A stretch of DNA of 64,000 nucleotides from Exiguobacterium sp. TNDT2 (GTDB taxonomy: Bacteria; Bacillota; Bacilli; Exiguobacteriales; Exiguobacteriaceae): assembly GCF_003331145.1 (NCBI RefSeq), contig NZ_QLVE01000024.1:1-64000 (forward strand). Reading direction: 5' to 3'. Numbering within the stretch: position 1 is the first letter of the stretch; each line of letters begins with the position of its first letter. Positions 9,519 to 17,791 of the stretch are shown in pieces. Below the pieces are notes generated by a model that saw only the letters and a list, made by a program, of their open reading frames with translations, was not told the DNA's origin and ran no database searches. Made by a program: the position numbers and the translations under genes.

Positions 9519-9785
9519 AACATCATACGAACTCGCGATGAGAAAGAAGAGTAGCACGAAGGGACGTCTTCAGAAAGCCGGTGGTCGATGCGAACCGGTG
9601 ACGTGTCTCGCGTGAATGGGCTTTTGAGCGTTCAGACCGATACGTAGGCTCTGACGGGTCCTCCCGTTACCGAGGATAGCGAATGATGGTTCGCGATGAG
9701 TGGGGGGAACTCCCCCAACGAAGGTGGCACCACGGGTCCCCCGTCCTTCATGTCTTTTAGACATGTCGAGCGGGGGATTTTTTAT
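9519..9785 (+). ncRNA. Tryptophan T-box riboswitch leader
   Basis: The hallmark T-box antiterminator sequence (GAAGGTGGCACCACGG) lies at 9719-9734. It is followed by a terminator with TCCCCCG at 9737-9743 pairing with CGGGGGA at 9771-9777, then six or more T. A candidate specifier triplet TGG (Trp) sits at 9617-9619 in a GTGAA-TGG context on the 3' side of the stem I region. By the known mechanism, uncharged tRNA-Trp would pair with the specifier and the T-box and prevent termination, so trpE-trpG are expressed when tryptophan is short. The 5' end is set from the promoter, and stem I pairing was not fully resolved by eye. Confidence 0.9.
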
Positions 9786-9802
9786 TTGAAGGAGGAGATG
9801 AC

Positions 9803-11134
9803 ATGGAACAATTGATCATTAACGGCGACGAACTGACACCGGTGGCGATCTTCCACCGCTTAGAAGGAGAACGAAAAATATTGCTCGAGAGCCGGGCCGA
9901 AGGCAAACACGGGCGCTACTCGATTATCGCGGCGAACCCGGTCGAGACGATCCGCATCGACGGTAATACCGTGACGGACGGCTCGGGCACGATGCGAGCG
10001 GACGATCCGCTCGCCGTCTTATCTGAGTTGATCGAGCGGGACACAGAAGACGCCCCCTATCCGTTCATCGGCGGTGCCGTCGGCTATATCGGCTATGATC
10101 TGCTGCGCACGTACGAGCCAATCCCGAACACACCAGGCGAAACGCGCGGCTTGCCGGACGCATTGTTCCAGCGCTATGAGATGGTCGTCTTGTATGACCA
10201 CCTCGAAGAACAAGTCATCTTGATCGATACGGGTGACAACGACGGCTCCGCGCGGCTCGAGCGATTGAAGATTGAGCTCGAGACGGCGAAGACACACGAG
10301 CTCGCCCCTGTCGTCCGCACGAGTGAACGGATTTTGACCGAGAAAGACGAATTCATCGAGCGCGTCTTACAGGCAAAAGAAGCCATCCTCGCCGGTGAGG
10401 TGTTCCAACTCGTGTTGTCGCAACGGATCGATGCGACGTTCACCGGTGACCCGTTCCACTTTTACCGGACGCTCCGGAAACAGAACCCGAGCCCGTACTT
10501 GTTTTATATCGACCTCGGCGAAGCGATCGTCCTCGGGGCGTCTCCGGAGAGTCTCGTCCAAGTCGTTGGGACTCGTGTCTCGACGAACCCGATCGCCGGC
10601 ACCCGCCCGCGCGGAAAGACGGTCGAAGAGGATATGCGCCACGCCGCTGACTTGACTCAAGACGAGAAAGAACTGGCCGAACATCGGATGCTCTTAGACC
10701 TCGGCCGCAACGACATCGGCCGCGTCGCTAAAGTTGGGTCGGTCACCATCCCGAAACAGATGGAAGTCGAACGCTTCAAAAACGTCATGCATCTCGTCTC
10801 CGAGGTCGAGGGCGAACTGCGTGACGACTTGAATCCGATTGACGCACTGCGGGCTTGTCTCCCGGCCGGTACCGTCTCCGGAGCCCCAAAGATTCGGGCG
10901 ATGCAACTCATCGACGAGCTCGAGACGGTGAAACGCGAAGTGTACGCCGGGGCCGTCGGCTATCTCGACGTCCGGGGCGGGTTCGACTTCGCCCTCGCCA
11001 TTCGGACGATGATCGTTCAAGGCGACAAGGCCTATGTTCAAGCTGGTGCCGGCATCGTCTTTGATTCGGACCCGGTATCGGAATATGAAGAGACGTTGCA
11101 TAAAGCCAAATCGTTACTGGAGGTGTTCGCGTGA
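9803..11134 (+). CDS. trpE: Anthranilate synthase component I
   Basis: Converts chorismate and ammonia (from TrpG) to anthranilate, the first step of tryptophan synthesis. 443 residues. The LLES motif at 27-30 with Ser40 is the tryptophan feedback site of TrpE enzymes. The chorismate-binding domain shows FQLVLSQR, the NPIAGTRPRG motif, DEKELAEHRMLLDLGRND and GTVSGAPK. PabB is the close alternative; the LLES motif and the Trp T-box upstream favour TrpE. ATG preceded by GGAGGAG. It overlaps trpG by 4 nt. No trpDCFBA genes follow, so the rest of the pathway must be elsewhere. Confidence 0.88.
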   Translation: MEQLIINGDELTPVAIFHRLEGERKILLESRAEGKHGRYSIIAANPVETIRIDGNTVTDGSGTMRADDPLAVLSELIERDTEDAPYPFIGGAVGYIGYDLLRTYEPIPNTPGETRGLPDALFQRYEMVVLYDHLEEQVILIDTGDNDGSARLERLKIELETAKTHELAPVVRTSERILTEKDEFIERVLQAKEAILAGEVFQLVLSQRIDATFTGDPFHFYRTLRKQNPSPYLFYIDLGEAIVLGASPESLVQVVGTRVSTNPIAGTRPRGKTVEEDMRHAADLTQDEKELAEHRMLLDLGRNDIGRVAKVGSVTIPKQMEVERFKNVMHLVSEVEGELRDDLNPIDALRACLPAGTVSGAPKIRAMQLIDELETVKREVYAGAVGYLDVRGGFDFALAIRTMIVQGDKAYVQAGAGIVFDSDPVSEYEETLHKAKSLLEVFA

Positions 11135-11709
11135 TTTTACTCATCGATAACTACGACTCGTTCACGTACAACGTGTATCAGGATGTCGCCCGGTTCAGCG
11201 ACGTGTTAGTCATCCGCAATGATGAGCTGACGGTCCACGCGATCCGTGACCTCGATCCGGCCGGCATCATCATCTCGCCAGGTCCCGGTGGCCCTGCGGA
11301 CGCCGGTGTCTCGCTCAACGTCGTCCGCGAACTTTCTGGCACCGTCCCGATCCTCGGTATCTGTCTCGGTCATCAAGTCATCGCCGAGGCGTTCGGCGGG
11401 ACGGTCGGACGGGCTAGACAGGTCATGCATGGCAAGACGTCGATGATTGAGACCATACCCGGTGTGCTCTTCGATGGGAAGCCGATGGACGTCATGCGCT
11501 ATCATTCGCTCGTCGTCCACGAGACGGAGTTAAATGTCACCGCTCACACGCAAGAGGGTGTCATCATGGCGCTCGAACATCCCGAACACCCGACGTACGG
11601 CGTCCAGTTCCATCCCGAGTCAATTGGCACACCGGACGGACGGGACTTATTCGAGCGATTCGTCGCGTTGTGTCACACAAAAAGACCGAAGAACGTGTCC
11701 TCGGTCTGA
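11131..11709 (+). CDS. trpG: Anthranilate synthase component II (glutamine amidotransferase)
   Basis: Class I glutamine amidotransferase, 192 residues, supplying ammonia to TrpE. The catalytic triad is visible: Cys78 in GICLGHQ, His161 and Glu163 in QFHPES. The GTG start lies inside the trpE stop region (4-nt overlap), implying coupled translation of the two subunits. In many bacteria this subunit also serves p-aminobenzoate synthesis (PabA), which is possible here. The last codons overlap the terminator of the convergent gene at 11718. Confidence 0.88.
   Translation: MILLIDNYDSFTYNVYQDVARFSDVLVIRNDELTVHAIRDLDPAGIIISPGPGGPADAGVSLNVVRELSGTVPILGICLGHQVIAEAFGGTVGRARQVMHGKTSMIETIPGVLFDGKPMDVMRYHSLVVHETELNVTAHTQEGVIMALEHPEHPTYGVQFHPESIGTPDGRDLFERFVALCHTKRPKNVSSV
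11678..11707 (-). terminator. Terminator of the gene at 11718, inside the trpG 3' end
   Basis: 9-bp stem (11684-11692 with 11698-11706), minus-strand tail TTTTTGTG. It occupies the last codons of the convergent trpG gene. Confidence 0.75.
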
Positions 11710-11717
11710 GCATTGAT

Positions 11718-12935
11718 TTATCGATTCGCCAACACTTTGACGTCGTCCCCTTCTGAGACGATGAATAATTTTCGCGGTTCGATTTCTGCCTTGAAATCGC
11801 GGTTAATTGTTCGAGCTGCGGACCGGTCTTCCACCGCCGCACGTTCGTTCGCGATCAGCTGGATTTGATGTCGTTCACGGTTCGCCAAGGCGAAGCGGAC
11901 TTTGAACTCTTGCTCGTAGCTTTGCAGGCCTTGGTGAAACGCTTGTCGTTTCGCTTCAAATTCTTGGCCAATCGCGTTCACTTGTCTCGTTGCTTGCTCG
12001 ATCGTTTCTTCCGGGTCGCCTAACAAGCGCATCGCATGGATTTCACCCTGTAGACTCAAAAGGAACATATAGACGAGTTCTTCGTACTCTTGAAACTCAC
12101 CGATGACGTCTTTCATCGCTTGAATTTTAGTCGCTTCTTTGAACACGAGCGCTCGTTTCTTCAGTTCATTCAATTTCCCGAGTGGGGTATCGATATGTTT
12201 GAGAAGCGCATAGACCGTGTCGATGTCCGTCTTATAGTTGTTTTCAAGTTGGTGGGTGATTTTGCTGTCGACAGTATCTGTTTTCAAGAACACGTATACG
12301 CGGTCCAAATAGCTGAACGAACTGCGCGCTTGTCCGTGATATTCATTCAACTTCATCGTGACCAACTTGTTGACAACCGTCTCAATCTTGTCGAGCGCCT
12401 GTTTGATTTCGCGTAAATGCTCTTGGGCGACGACCGTCGTCGCCAAGTCTAAGGCGATTCGCCTCACTTGGAGCGGGTTCACTTGCTTCAAATTCGCTTG
12501 CGCTTTAATCACATTCTTCCCATCCACCACGATGGCTCGCCAATACCCGTCTTCTTTTGACTTCTTCAATGAATAGACGCCCTTCTTTAGAGCGGACTCC
12601 ACTTCAGGTGAGAAGACGAGTTCGTACGCAGGCTTTTGGCCGAGCGATTGCATCGCAGCCGGGACGCCGACAGATTGAACCATCCGTTTCAACAGTTGCG
12701 CCATGTCCGTCCCGACCATAATCTCTTCTTTATTCGTGACGTCTTCTATGACGACCGGCAGGACGGTCGCCGATTGCTCATGTTTGACCAATTCATGCGC
12801 GACGCTCGACGGAACGATTGGATCGTCTTCTGAATCGAGCGGGACTGGTGGTTCAACCGCTGTCTGACGCTTCTTCCAAACGAGGACAGCGACCGCGACG
12901 AATGCGATCCCAAGCAATAGATACAAGTATTCCAT
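11718..12935 (-). CDS. Uncharacterised membrane-anchored coiled-coil protein
   Basis: 405 residues. One N-terminal membrane segment (about 4-22) is followed by a basic stop-transfer sequence (KKR), placing most of the protein in the cytoplasm. The rest is soluble and mainly helical, with long charged stretches between about 170 and 370 that look like coiled coil. No family could be named. ATG with AAGGGGG 8 nt upstream. Monocistronic, ended by a terminator within trpG. Confidence 0.7.
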   Translation of the reverse strand: MEYLYLLLGIAFVAVAVLVWKKRQTAVEPPVPLDSEDDPIVPSSVAHELVKHEQSATVLPVVIEDVTNKEEIMVGTDMAQLLKRMVQSVGVPAAMQSLGQKPAYELVFSPEVESALKKGVYSLKKSKEDGYWRAIVVDGKNVIKAQANLKQVNPLQVRRIALDLATTVVAQEHLREIKQALDKIETVVNKLVTMKLNEYHGQARSSFSYLDRVYVFLKTDTVDSKITHQLENNYKTDIDTVYALLKHIDTPLGKLNELKKRALVFKEATKIQAMKDVIGEFQEYEELVYMFLLSLQGEIHAMRLLGDPEETIEQATRQVNAIGQEFEAKRQAFHQGLQSYEQEFKVRFALANRERHQIQLIANERAAVEDRSAARTINRDFKAEIEPRKLFIVSEGDDVKVLANR

Positions 12936-13004
12936 GTGAGTTCCCCCTTTGACCGTTGTACCTAGTATAAAGGGAAATGAATGGTTCAGGTACCAGGATG
13001 CATT

Positions 13005-13031
13005 GAAAAACCGGGGAACGGGTCCCCGGTC
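13005..13031 (-). terminator. Terminator of the siderophore transport operon
   Basis: Strong hairpin ACCGGGGA/TCCCCGGT with a 4-5 nt loop and a minus-strand TTTTTC tail, just after the last gene of the operon. Confidence 0.88.
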
Positions 13032-13035
13032 TGAG

Positions 13036-13740
13036 TCAATTCAAAAAGTCATCGAGTTGAAAGTCATGCTTATCAAGCACAATTTGTTCACGCGCGATGC
13101 CCCGCTCACGCAGCGTCACGATCGTCTCGCGCAAGAAGTCATCGCTGCCGACGACGTAATACAAGCCATCCTTGTCTGCGGCGAGTGTTTCGACTGCCTC
13201 ATGGTAGGCGCGTCGATTGTCGACGAACTCGGCTGTGAATCCATTCGTTGACGCGAACACATCGTTAAACAAATATTCTTTCGACGAGTCGACATTCAAC
13301 GAATGGAGGTGCAGCACTCCTTCCCCTTTCGCCAAATAATCAAGTACGAGCGGGCGAAACGTCGCGAGCCCGACCCCGGCCGACAGCAAGTACACGTTCT
13401 TCCCGTCACGCTTCAGTGGCGCGTTCGAATGCGTCTTGAAGATGGCGACCTCATCCCCGATGTTCATGTCACGCAAGATTGATTTGAACGTCGAGCACTC
13501 CGGTTTGACCCGGGTCGTGATACCGATCGCGCCTTCATGCGGCAACGTCGAGATTGACATGTGTCGGATCAAACTCCGATTCGGTCTGTCTTCTTTGTTG
13601 AAGCCTTCGAGCGCGAAGTGCGTGTGTGCCCCTTCGTCCCACATGAAGCCCTCGGGCAGTTCAAGTTTGAACGTGTATGTATCCGGTGCTTCTTGTACGA
13701 CTTGTTGAATCGGTGTCCAGTAAATCTGCATCGTCTTCAT
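13036..13740 (-). CDS. Ferredoxin-NADP reductase-like oxidoreductase of the siderophore operon
   Basis: 234 residues with the two-domain ferredoxin-NADP reductase fold. An FAD-binding barrel carries the flavin motif in RHMSIST (about 75-81). A nucleotide-binding domain has a glycine-rich loop LLSAGVGLATFRP (about 125-137) and YYVVGSDDFL near the C-terminus in place of the usual C-G-P. It is the last gene of the operon, 12 nt after the ATPase. Its place suggests a role in reducing and releasing iron from imported ferric siderophore, an inference from context. In the similar yclNOPQ operon of Bacillus this position holds the substrate-binding protein, which is absent here. Confidence 0.75.
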   Translation of the reverse strand: MKTMQIYWTPIQQVVQEAPDTYTFKLELPEGFMWDEGAHTHFALEGFNKEDRPNRSLIRHMSISTLPHEGAIGITTRVKPECSTFKSILRDMNIGDEVAIFKTHSNAPLKRDGKNVYLLSAGVGLATFRPLVLDYLAKGEGVLHLHSLNVDSSKEYLFNDVFASTNGFTAEFVDNRRAYHEAVETLAADKDGLYYVVGSDDFLRETIVTLRERGIAREQIVLDKHDFQLDDFLN

Positions 13741-13752
13741 CCCTTCCTTCTA

Positions 13753-14505
13753 TTAATACACCGCGATCGGTCCATAAGGCCCTTGAATGATCTCAAGTTT
13801 CGTCTCGAAAATATTTGACAAGATGTCTGCGTCCATAATCTCTTCGACCGTACCGAAGGCAGCGATATTCCCGTCCTTCATCGCGCAGATCCGGTCCGAA
13901 TATTTCGCCGCGAAGTTGATGTCATGGAGCACGGTCACAATCGTTCGCCCGAACTCGTCGGCGACGTGGCGCAAGTATTCCATCATCTGGACCGAGCGGG
14001 CGATGTCTAAGTTATTGAGTGGCTCATCGAGCAACACGTATTCCGTCTCTTGACAGAGCACCATCGCGACGTACGCCCGTTGGCGCTGACCGCCTGATAG
14101 TTCGTCGAGGTAGCGGTGCTCGAGCGACGTTAAGTCGAGGAAGTCGATATATTTCGAGATGATACGTTCATCTTCTTGCGTCAATCGTCCTTTCGAGTAT
14201 GGGAAGCGTCCGAAACCTGCGAGTTGACGGACGGTGAGACGCGTCACGAAATGGTTCTCTTGCCGTAAAATCGTGACGATTTTCGCCAAGTCTTTCGATT
14301 TTGTGCTCGACACGTCCATCCCGGCGACTTGGATTTGACCCTCGTCCAAGTCAAGGAGGCGACCGATCATCATGAGCGTCGTCGACTTGCCGGCCCCGTT
14401 CGGCCCGATGAGCGATGTGAAGCCGGCCTTCGGGATATCGAGATTGATCGGGCCGATTTGGACGTCATCCGAATACGATTTTTGTACTTGATCAAGTTGA
14501 ATCAT
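13753..14505 (-). CDS. Ferric siderophore ABC transporter, ATP-binding protein (YclP-like)
   Basis: 250-residue ATPase that powers siderophore import. Walker A GPNGAGKST at 34-42, Q-loop in LRQEN, signature LSGGQRQ near 137, Walker B YVLLDEP and H-loop VLHDI are all intact. Sequence style matches the petrobactin-type YclP/FatE group. ATG with AAGGAG 9 nt upstream; the start overlaps the stop of the second permease by 4 nt. Confidence 0.88.
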   Translation of the reverse strand: MIQLDQVQKSYSDDVQIGPINLDIPKAGFTSLIGPNGAGKSTTLMMIGRLLDLDEGQIQVAGMDVSSTKSKDLAKIVTILRQENHFVTRLTVRQLAGFGRFPYSKGRLTQEDERIISKYIDFLDLTSLEHRYLDELSGGQRQRAYVAMVLCQETEYVLLDEPLNNLDIARSVQMMEYLRHVADEFGRTIVTVLHDINFAAKYSDRICAMKDGNIAAFGTVEEIMDADILSNIFETKLEIIQGPYGPIAVY

Positions 14506-15578
14506 AGCGATTTTCTCCTTAAGATGACTGCCAAGAAAATGATACCGCCGAACAGTTCGATGATGACGGACACGACACTTGGTATGTTGAGAATGTGATA
14601 CATGAAAAAATACGCGCTCGTCAAGACGAAAAAGCCGAGCGCGAACGCCAGCGGAAAGACGTATTTATGATCATACGTCGCCGCGACTTGATAACTGAGC
14701 GTCGCCACCAAGAATCCAAAGAACGTGAGCGGTCCAATCAAGGCTGTCGACACCGACATCAACAGCGAGATAAGGACGAGCGTAAAGATGACACTCCGGC
14801 GATGGTTCACCCCGAACGATGTCGCCACATCTTTCCCGAGTGCGACGACGTTCAAGCGATTCGAGAAGCTATATAACAGCACCCCGACGACAATCACGAT
14901 CGGAATGACAATCGGGAAGTAGGCGGCATCGGCATGCATGACCGACCCGAACAGCCGGGCCTGCAGGATGTCAAAATCCGACGGCGCAAGCATGCGGCGC
15001 ATGAACGAGGACACTGAATTCAACCCGGTCCCGATGATGATCCCGACGAGAAGCATCAGTTGCAGGTTGCCGTATTTCCCGGACAAGAGCCAGCCATATA
15101 AGAGCAGACTCATGAGCACCATGAGGCCGACTTGGGTCAAAAAGGCACCCGTTCCCGAAAAACCGATCAGCGCACCCGCCCCGAAGAAGAAGATCATACT
15201 CGTCTGAATCGTCGAGTAGAGCGCGTCGAATCCGAGCAGAGATGGCGTGATGATCCGGTTGTTCGTCACCGAATGGAACGCGACCGTCGCCAAGCTTTGA
15301 CAGAGCGCGGCAATCGCCATCGTGACGACGGCGACGACCCGACGCTCGACGACCGGGATAAACGACGGTGAGTCGAACGGGACCGGATTGTTGTAGACGA
15401 GTAACCCGAACGCACAAAGCAATCCCCCGATGATGAAAGCAATGAGGAACATCCAGTAGCGGCGTTCTTCTTTTTTCGAGCGAAATGCCGTCGCACATCG
15501 TTCTTCCGTATGCACGGATCGACCATCGACGCCATACGCTTCCCGTGGCTTCACCTTGTCTTCGATGAGTGTGCTCAT
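14502..15578 (-). CDS. Ferric siderophore ABC transporter permease (YclO-like, FecCD family)
   Basis: 358-residue integral membrane protein with about nine membrane segments, including the FecCD core around SLATVAFHSVTNNRIITPSL and GPLTFFGFLV. The start is the ATG at 15578 (MSTLIEDK), which overlaps the TGA of the upstream permease by 4 nt (ATGA). An upstream extension in the same frame reads as a shadow of the neighbour and is not used. It pairs with the permease at 15575 to form the membrane channel. Confidence 0.88.
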   Translation of the reverse strand: MSTLIEDKVKPREAYGVDGRSVHTEERCATAFRSKKEERRYWMFLIAFIIGGLLCAFGLLVYNNPVPFDSPSFIPVVERRVVAVVTMAIAALCQSLATVAFHSVTNNRIITPSLLGFDALYSTIQTSMIFFFGAGALIGFSGTGAFLTQVGLMVLMSLLLYGWLLSGKYGNLQLMLLVGIIIGTGLNSVSSFMRRMLAPSDFDILQARLFGSVMHADAAYFPIVIPIVIVVGVLLYSFSNRLNVVALGKDVATSFGVNHRRSVIFTLVLISLLMSVSTALIGPLTFFGFLVATLSYQVAATYDHKYVFPLAFALGFFVLTSAYFFMYHILNIPSVVSVIIELFGGIIFLAVILRRKSL

Positions 15579-16942
15579 CGTACCCCTCCCGTCTTCCGTT
15601 GTCTCAAGAGAATCATGATAAATACAATCGACCCCATTGTTCCGAGAATGAGCGATACTGGCAGTTCGAACGGCATGATGATCGTGCGTGAAATCAAGTC
15701 GCTGACGAGGACCGTGCCCATCCCGATGACACACACCCACGGTAAGTTACTACGCAGGTCGTCCCCGCGGAACATCGAGACGATATTCGGAACGATCAGT
15801 CCGAGAAACGGTAAATTACCGATGACCGTCGCCACGACACCGACCGCGAGTGCGATCAGTCCTGTCGCAATCAAGATGAGACGGCTATAGTTGACGCCAA
15901 GGCTCGTCGCAATGTCTTCTCCTAACCCTGCGAGCGTCAAGCGGTTCGCGAGGATGAAGATGAAGAACGTGACGAGAATGATCAGCCATAAATATTCATA
16001 ACGTCCGACCTGCACCGATGCGAACGACCCGACGAACCACCCTTCGATGATCTGGCTCGCTTGAAAGAATAGACCGAGGAACGTTGAAACGGCCGAGACG
16101 ACCGCCCCGAGCATGAGCCCGATAATCGGGACGATCAACGACGAGCGGAGTTTGACCGACCGCAAGAACCAAAAGAAGACCATCGTCCCGATGAATGAAA
16201 AGACGATCGCCCCTGTCATGCGCATCATGAGCGTCGGAGCCGGGACGAGCAGATACACAGCGAGCAGGCCGAGCCCCGCCCATTCGAGCGTACCGGTCGT
16301 CGTCGGTTCGACGAGACGGTTTTGTGTGATCAGTTGCATGACGAGCCCTGACATCGCCATGGCGGCACCGGTCAACATGATGGCGACCGTCCGTGGGACG
16401 CGGGTGATCCAAAACATGTCCGACCCGCCTTCTTGGCTAATGTCATAGACGACGGTGTCGAGCTCCCAGTGGCCGAATGTCTCGCGTGTGCGCACCTCTC
16501 TCGGACGTTTGGCGATGGACAGACCGATGTTGAACCGACCACGTGTCTCCATCGGTTTCTGGCGCTTGCCCTTTTGGCGGAGCACGGTCACCGGCACGTC
16601 GATCAGCCCCGAATAGATCCAACGATAGATGGTCGAGAAGGCGATCTTCCCGTCGAAGAGACGACCCACGATCTGTTCCGGGGACCAGGTCGCCCGCAGC
16701 TTCTCGATGATCGTCCGGCGCATCCTGTCGTCGAGCTTCGTCTTGGCGCCGCAGTTTCGCTTCGCCTTGGCGTAGCGCTCCTGTGCGCGTTCGGCCGTGT
16801 AGCCGGGGTTACTTCTGATCTCCCGCGAGACGGTCGAGGGCTGTCGCCCGAGCCGTCTCGCGATGGACCGGATGGACATCCCGAGCTCCAGGTAGGTCTC
16901 TATTTTCACGCGTTCCGCTGTGGTAAGATGGGTGTAGCTCAT
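15575..16942 (-). CDS. Chimeric gene: IS30-type transposase N-terminus fused to YclN-like permease
   Basis: One uninterrupted 455-codon frame encodes two unrelated parts. Residues 1 to about 163 are an IS30-family transposase start: HTH with MSIRSIARRLGRQPSTVSREI, then WSPEQIVGRL and the first DDE strand FGHWELDTVV. From about 166 (DISQEGGSDMFWITRVPRT) it is a FecCD/YclN-type permease lacking only its first membrane segment, with SGLVMQLITQNRLVEP and GNLPFLGLIVPNIVS intact. The transposase cannot be active because most of the DDE domain is missing. The frame has a good ribosome binding site (GGAGG) from the IS. Whether the fused permease works is unknown. It is first in the operon and overlaps the second permease by 4 nt. 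Confidence 0.8.
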   Translation of the reverse strand: MSYTHLTTAERVKIETYLELGMSIRSIARRLGRQPSTVSREIRSNPGYTAERAQERYAKAKRNCGAKTKLDDRMRRTIIEKLRATWSPEQIVGRLFDGKIAFSTIYRWIYSGLIDVPVTVLRQKGKRQKPMETRGRFNIGLSIAKRPREVRTRETFGHWELDTVVYDISQEGGSDMFWITRVPRTVAIMLTGAAMAMSGLVMQLITQNRLVEPTTTGTLEWAGLGLLAVYLLVPAPTLMMRMTGAIVFSFIGTMVFFWFLRSVKLRSSLIVPIIGLMLGAVVSAVSTFLGLFFQASQIIEGWFVGSFASVQVGRYEYLWLIILVTFFIFILANRLTLAGLGEDIATSLGVNYSRLILIATGLIALAVGVVATVIGNLPFLGLIVPNIVSMFRGDDLRSNLPWVCVIGMGTVLVSDLISRTIIMPFELPVSLILGTMGSIVFIMILLRQRKTGGVR

Positions 16943-17040
16943 AGCGATTCCTCCGTCTGAATGTGTGTTGTGGTGACTTCATTCTACACGAGGCCGTCGC
17001 TATGGGCTTTTTTGCGTTCACGTTCAGGTGTTGCACTTAA
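16446..17040 (-). mobile_element. Truncated IS30-family element (left end and transposase N-terminus)
   Basis: Contains the upstream end of an IS30-type element (terminus about 17015-17040, reading TTAAGTGCAACACCTGAACG on the minus strand) and about 163 transposase codons. The other end and the rest of the DDE domain are missing; permease sequence begins at about 16446. Exact terminus was judged by eye. Confidence 0.75.
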
Positions 17041-17059
17041 TTTTATAATTCATCGCAAA

Positions 17060-17091
17060 ATAAAAAGAAAGTGGTGCGAGACCACTTTCTG
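17060..17091 (-). terminator. Terminator of the small membrane protein pair
   Basis: 10-bp perfect stem (17066-17075 with 17081-17090) and minus-strand TTTTTATTTT tail. Confidence 0.88.
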
Positions 17092-17102
17092 AAGGTTAGC
17101 GT

Positions 17103-17393
17103 TCAGTTTTTCTTATCTCGCTTTCTCACTAGAATACTGTAGGTGAGAAATAACACGAACGTGTACGCCAACGAGAAGAGGATGATTTGCGGGAGGCCGT
17201 CCAGAAGCATTTTCACGATAAAAAATAGCGAAAAGATGATGGCAATTATCAGATGAGGGCCCCGGATATCTTCAGGCAGATCGCGCCAGTAAATGACGAC
17301 GAGTGCCAACGCGAGCGGCCCGCACAAAGCAAACAAGATGAAAAACAGGACAGGCCGCATCAAAAATGGCACGTTTGATTGATCGCCCCTCAT
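17103..17393 (-). CDS. Small membrane protein, function unknown
   Basis: 96 residues with three predicted membrane segments (about 15-33, 44-60, 68-88) and a basic C-terminus (RKRDKK). The ATG at 17393 overlaps the stop of the upstream gene by 4 nt, so it is chosen over a longer frame beginning at 17435. Partner of the gene at 17390; no family recognised. Confidence 0.6.
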   Translation of the reverse strand: MRGDQSNVPFLMRPVLFFILFALCGPLALALVVIYWRDLPEDIRGPHLIIAIIFSLFFIVKMLLDGLPQIILFSLAYTFVLFLTYSILVRKRDKKN

Positions 17394-17680
17394 GCTTCCG
17401 AGATCCCATTCGCGAGGAGCAACAGAAAAATCCAAATCGATAATGGCACAATCAATCCGATGTACGCGACGAGGGTGAACACTTTTACAAACTTGTCTTT
17501 TGAGAATAGTCCCCAGATGAGTGTGGCGAGTAACGCAAGGTCCAAGGCAAGGTACACCCAGATCGCTGTCAGTAAGTCTAAATTCGGAAACATGCGACCG
17601 TTCAATGTGAACAGCGTTAGCAGTGTCACCAAGAAAAGTGCGAGCTTGGTATAAAGCGGTGCATAATGACGTTTCGTCAT
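17390..17680 (-). CDS. Small membrane protein, function unknown
   Basis: 96 residues, three predicted membrane segments (about 10-27, 35-57, 66-90). An ATG preceded by GGAGGGGTGGG starts it, and it ends in an ATGA overlap with the next small membrane gene. The pair is transcribed away from the TetR gene. No family recognised. Confidence 0.6.
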   Translation of the reverse strand: MTKRHYAPLYTKLALFLVTLLTLFTLNGRMFPNLDLLTAIWVYLALDLALLATLIWGLFSKDKFVKVFTLVAYIGLIVPLSIWIFLLLLANGISEA

Positions 17681-17755
17681 CCCACCCCTCCTTTTTACTA
17701 ATTATCCCATCCCCTCATTCCATCGACAACCCATACATAGTTTTGCTACAACGAC

Positions 17756-17775
17756 TGTACTGACCGCTCAGTATA
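17756..17775. promoter_or_regulatory. Palindromic operator, probably of the TetR regulator
   Basis: Inverted repeat TACTGA-CCGC-TCAGTA (17758-17773) sits 19-34 bases before the TetR start codon, in its presumed promoter. The spacing and symmetry fit a TetR-family dimer site controlling the TetR-SMR operon. Assignment is by position only. Confidence 0.6.
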
Positions 17776-17791
17776 GTGAGGAGGAAGATTA

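Noticed and set aside
14502-15740. Longer start for the second permease at 15740
   Set aside because: The first 54 codons are the out-of-frame reading of the upstream permease; ATG 15578 with ATGA overlap is the natural start.
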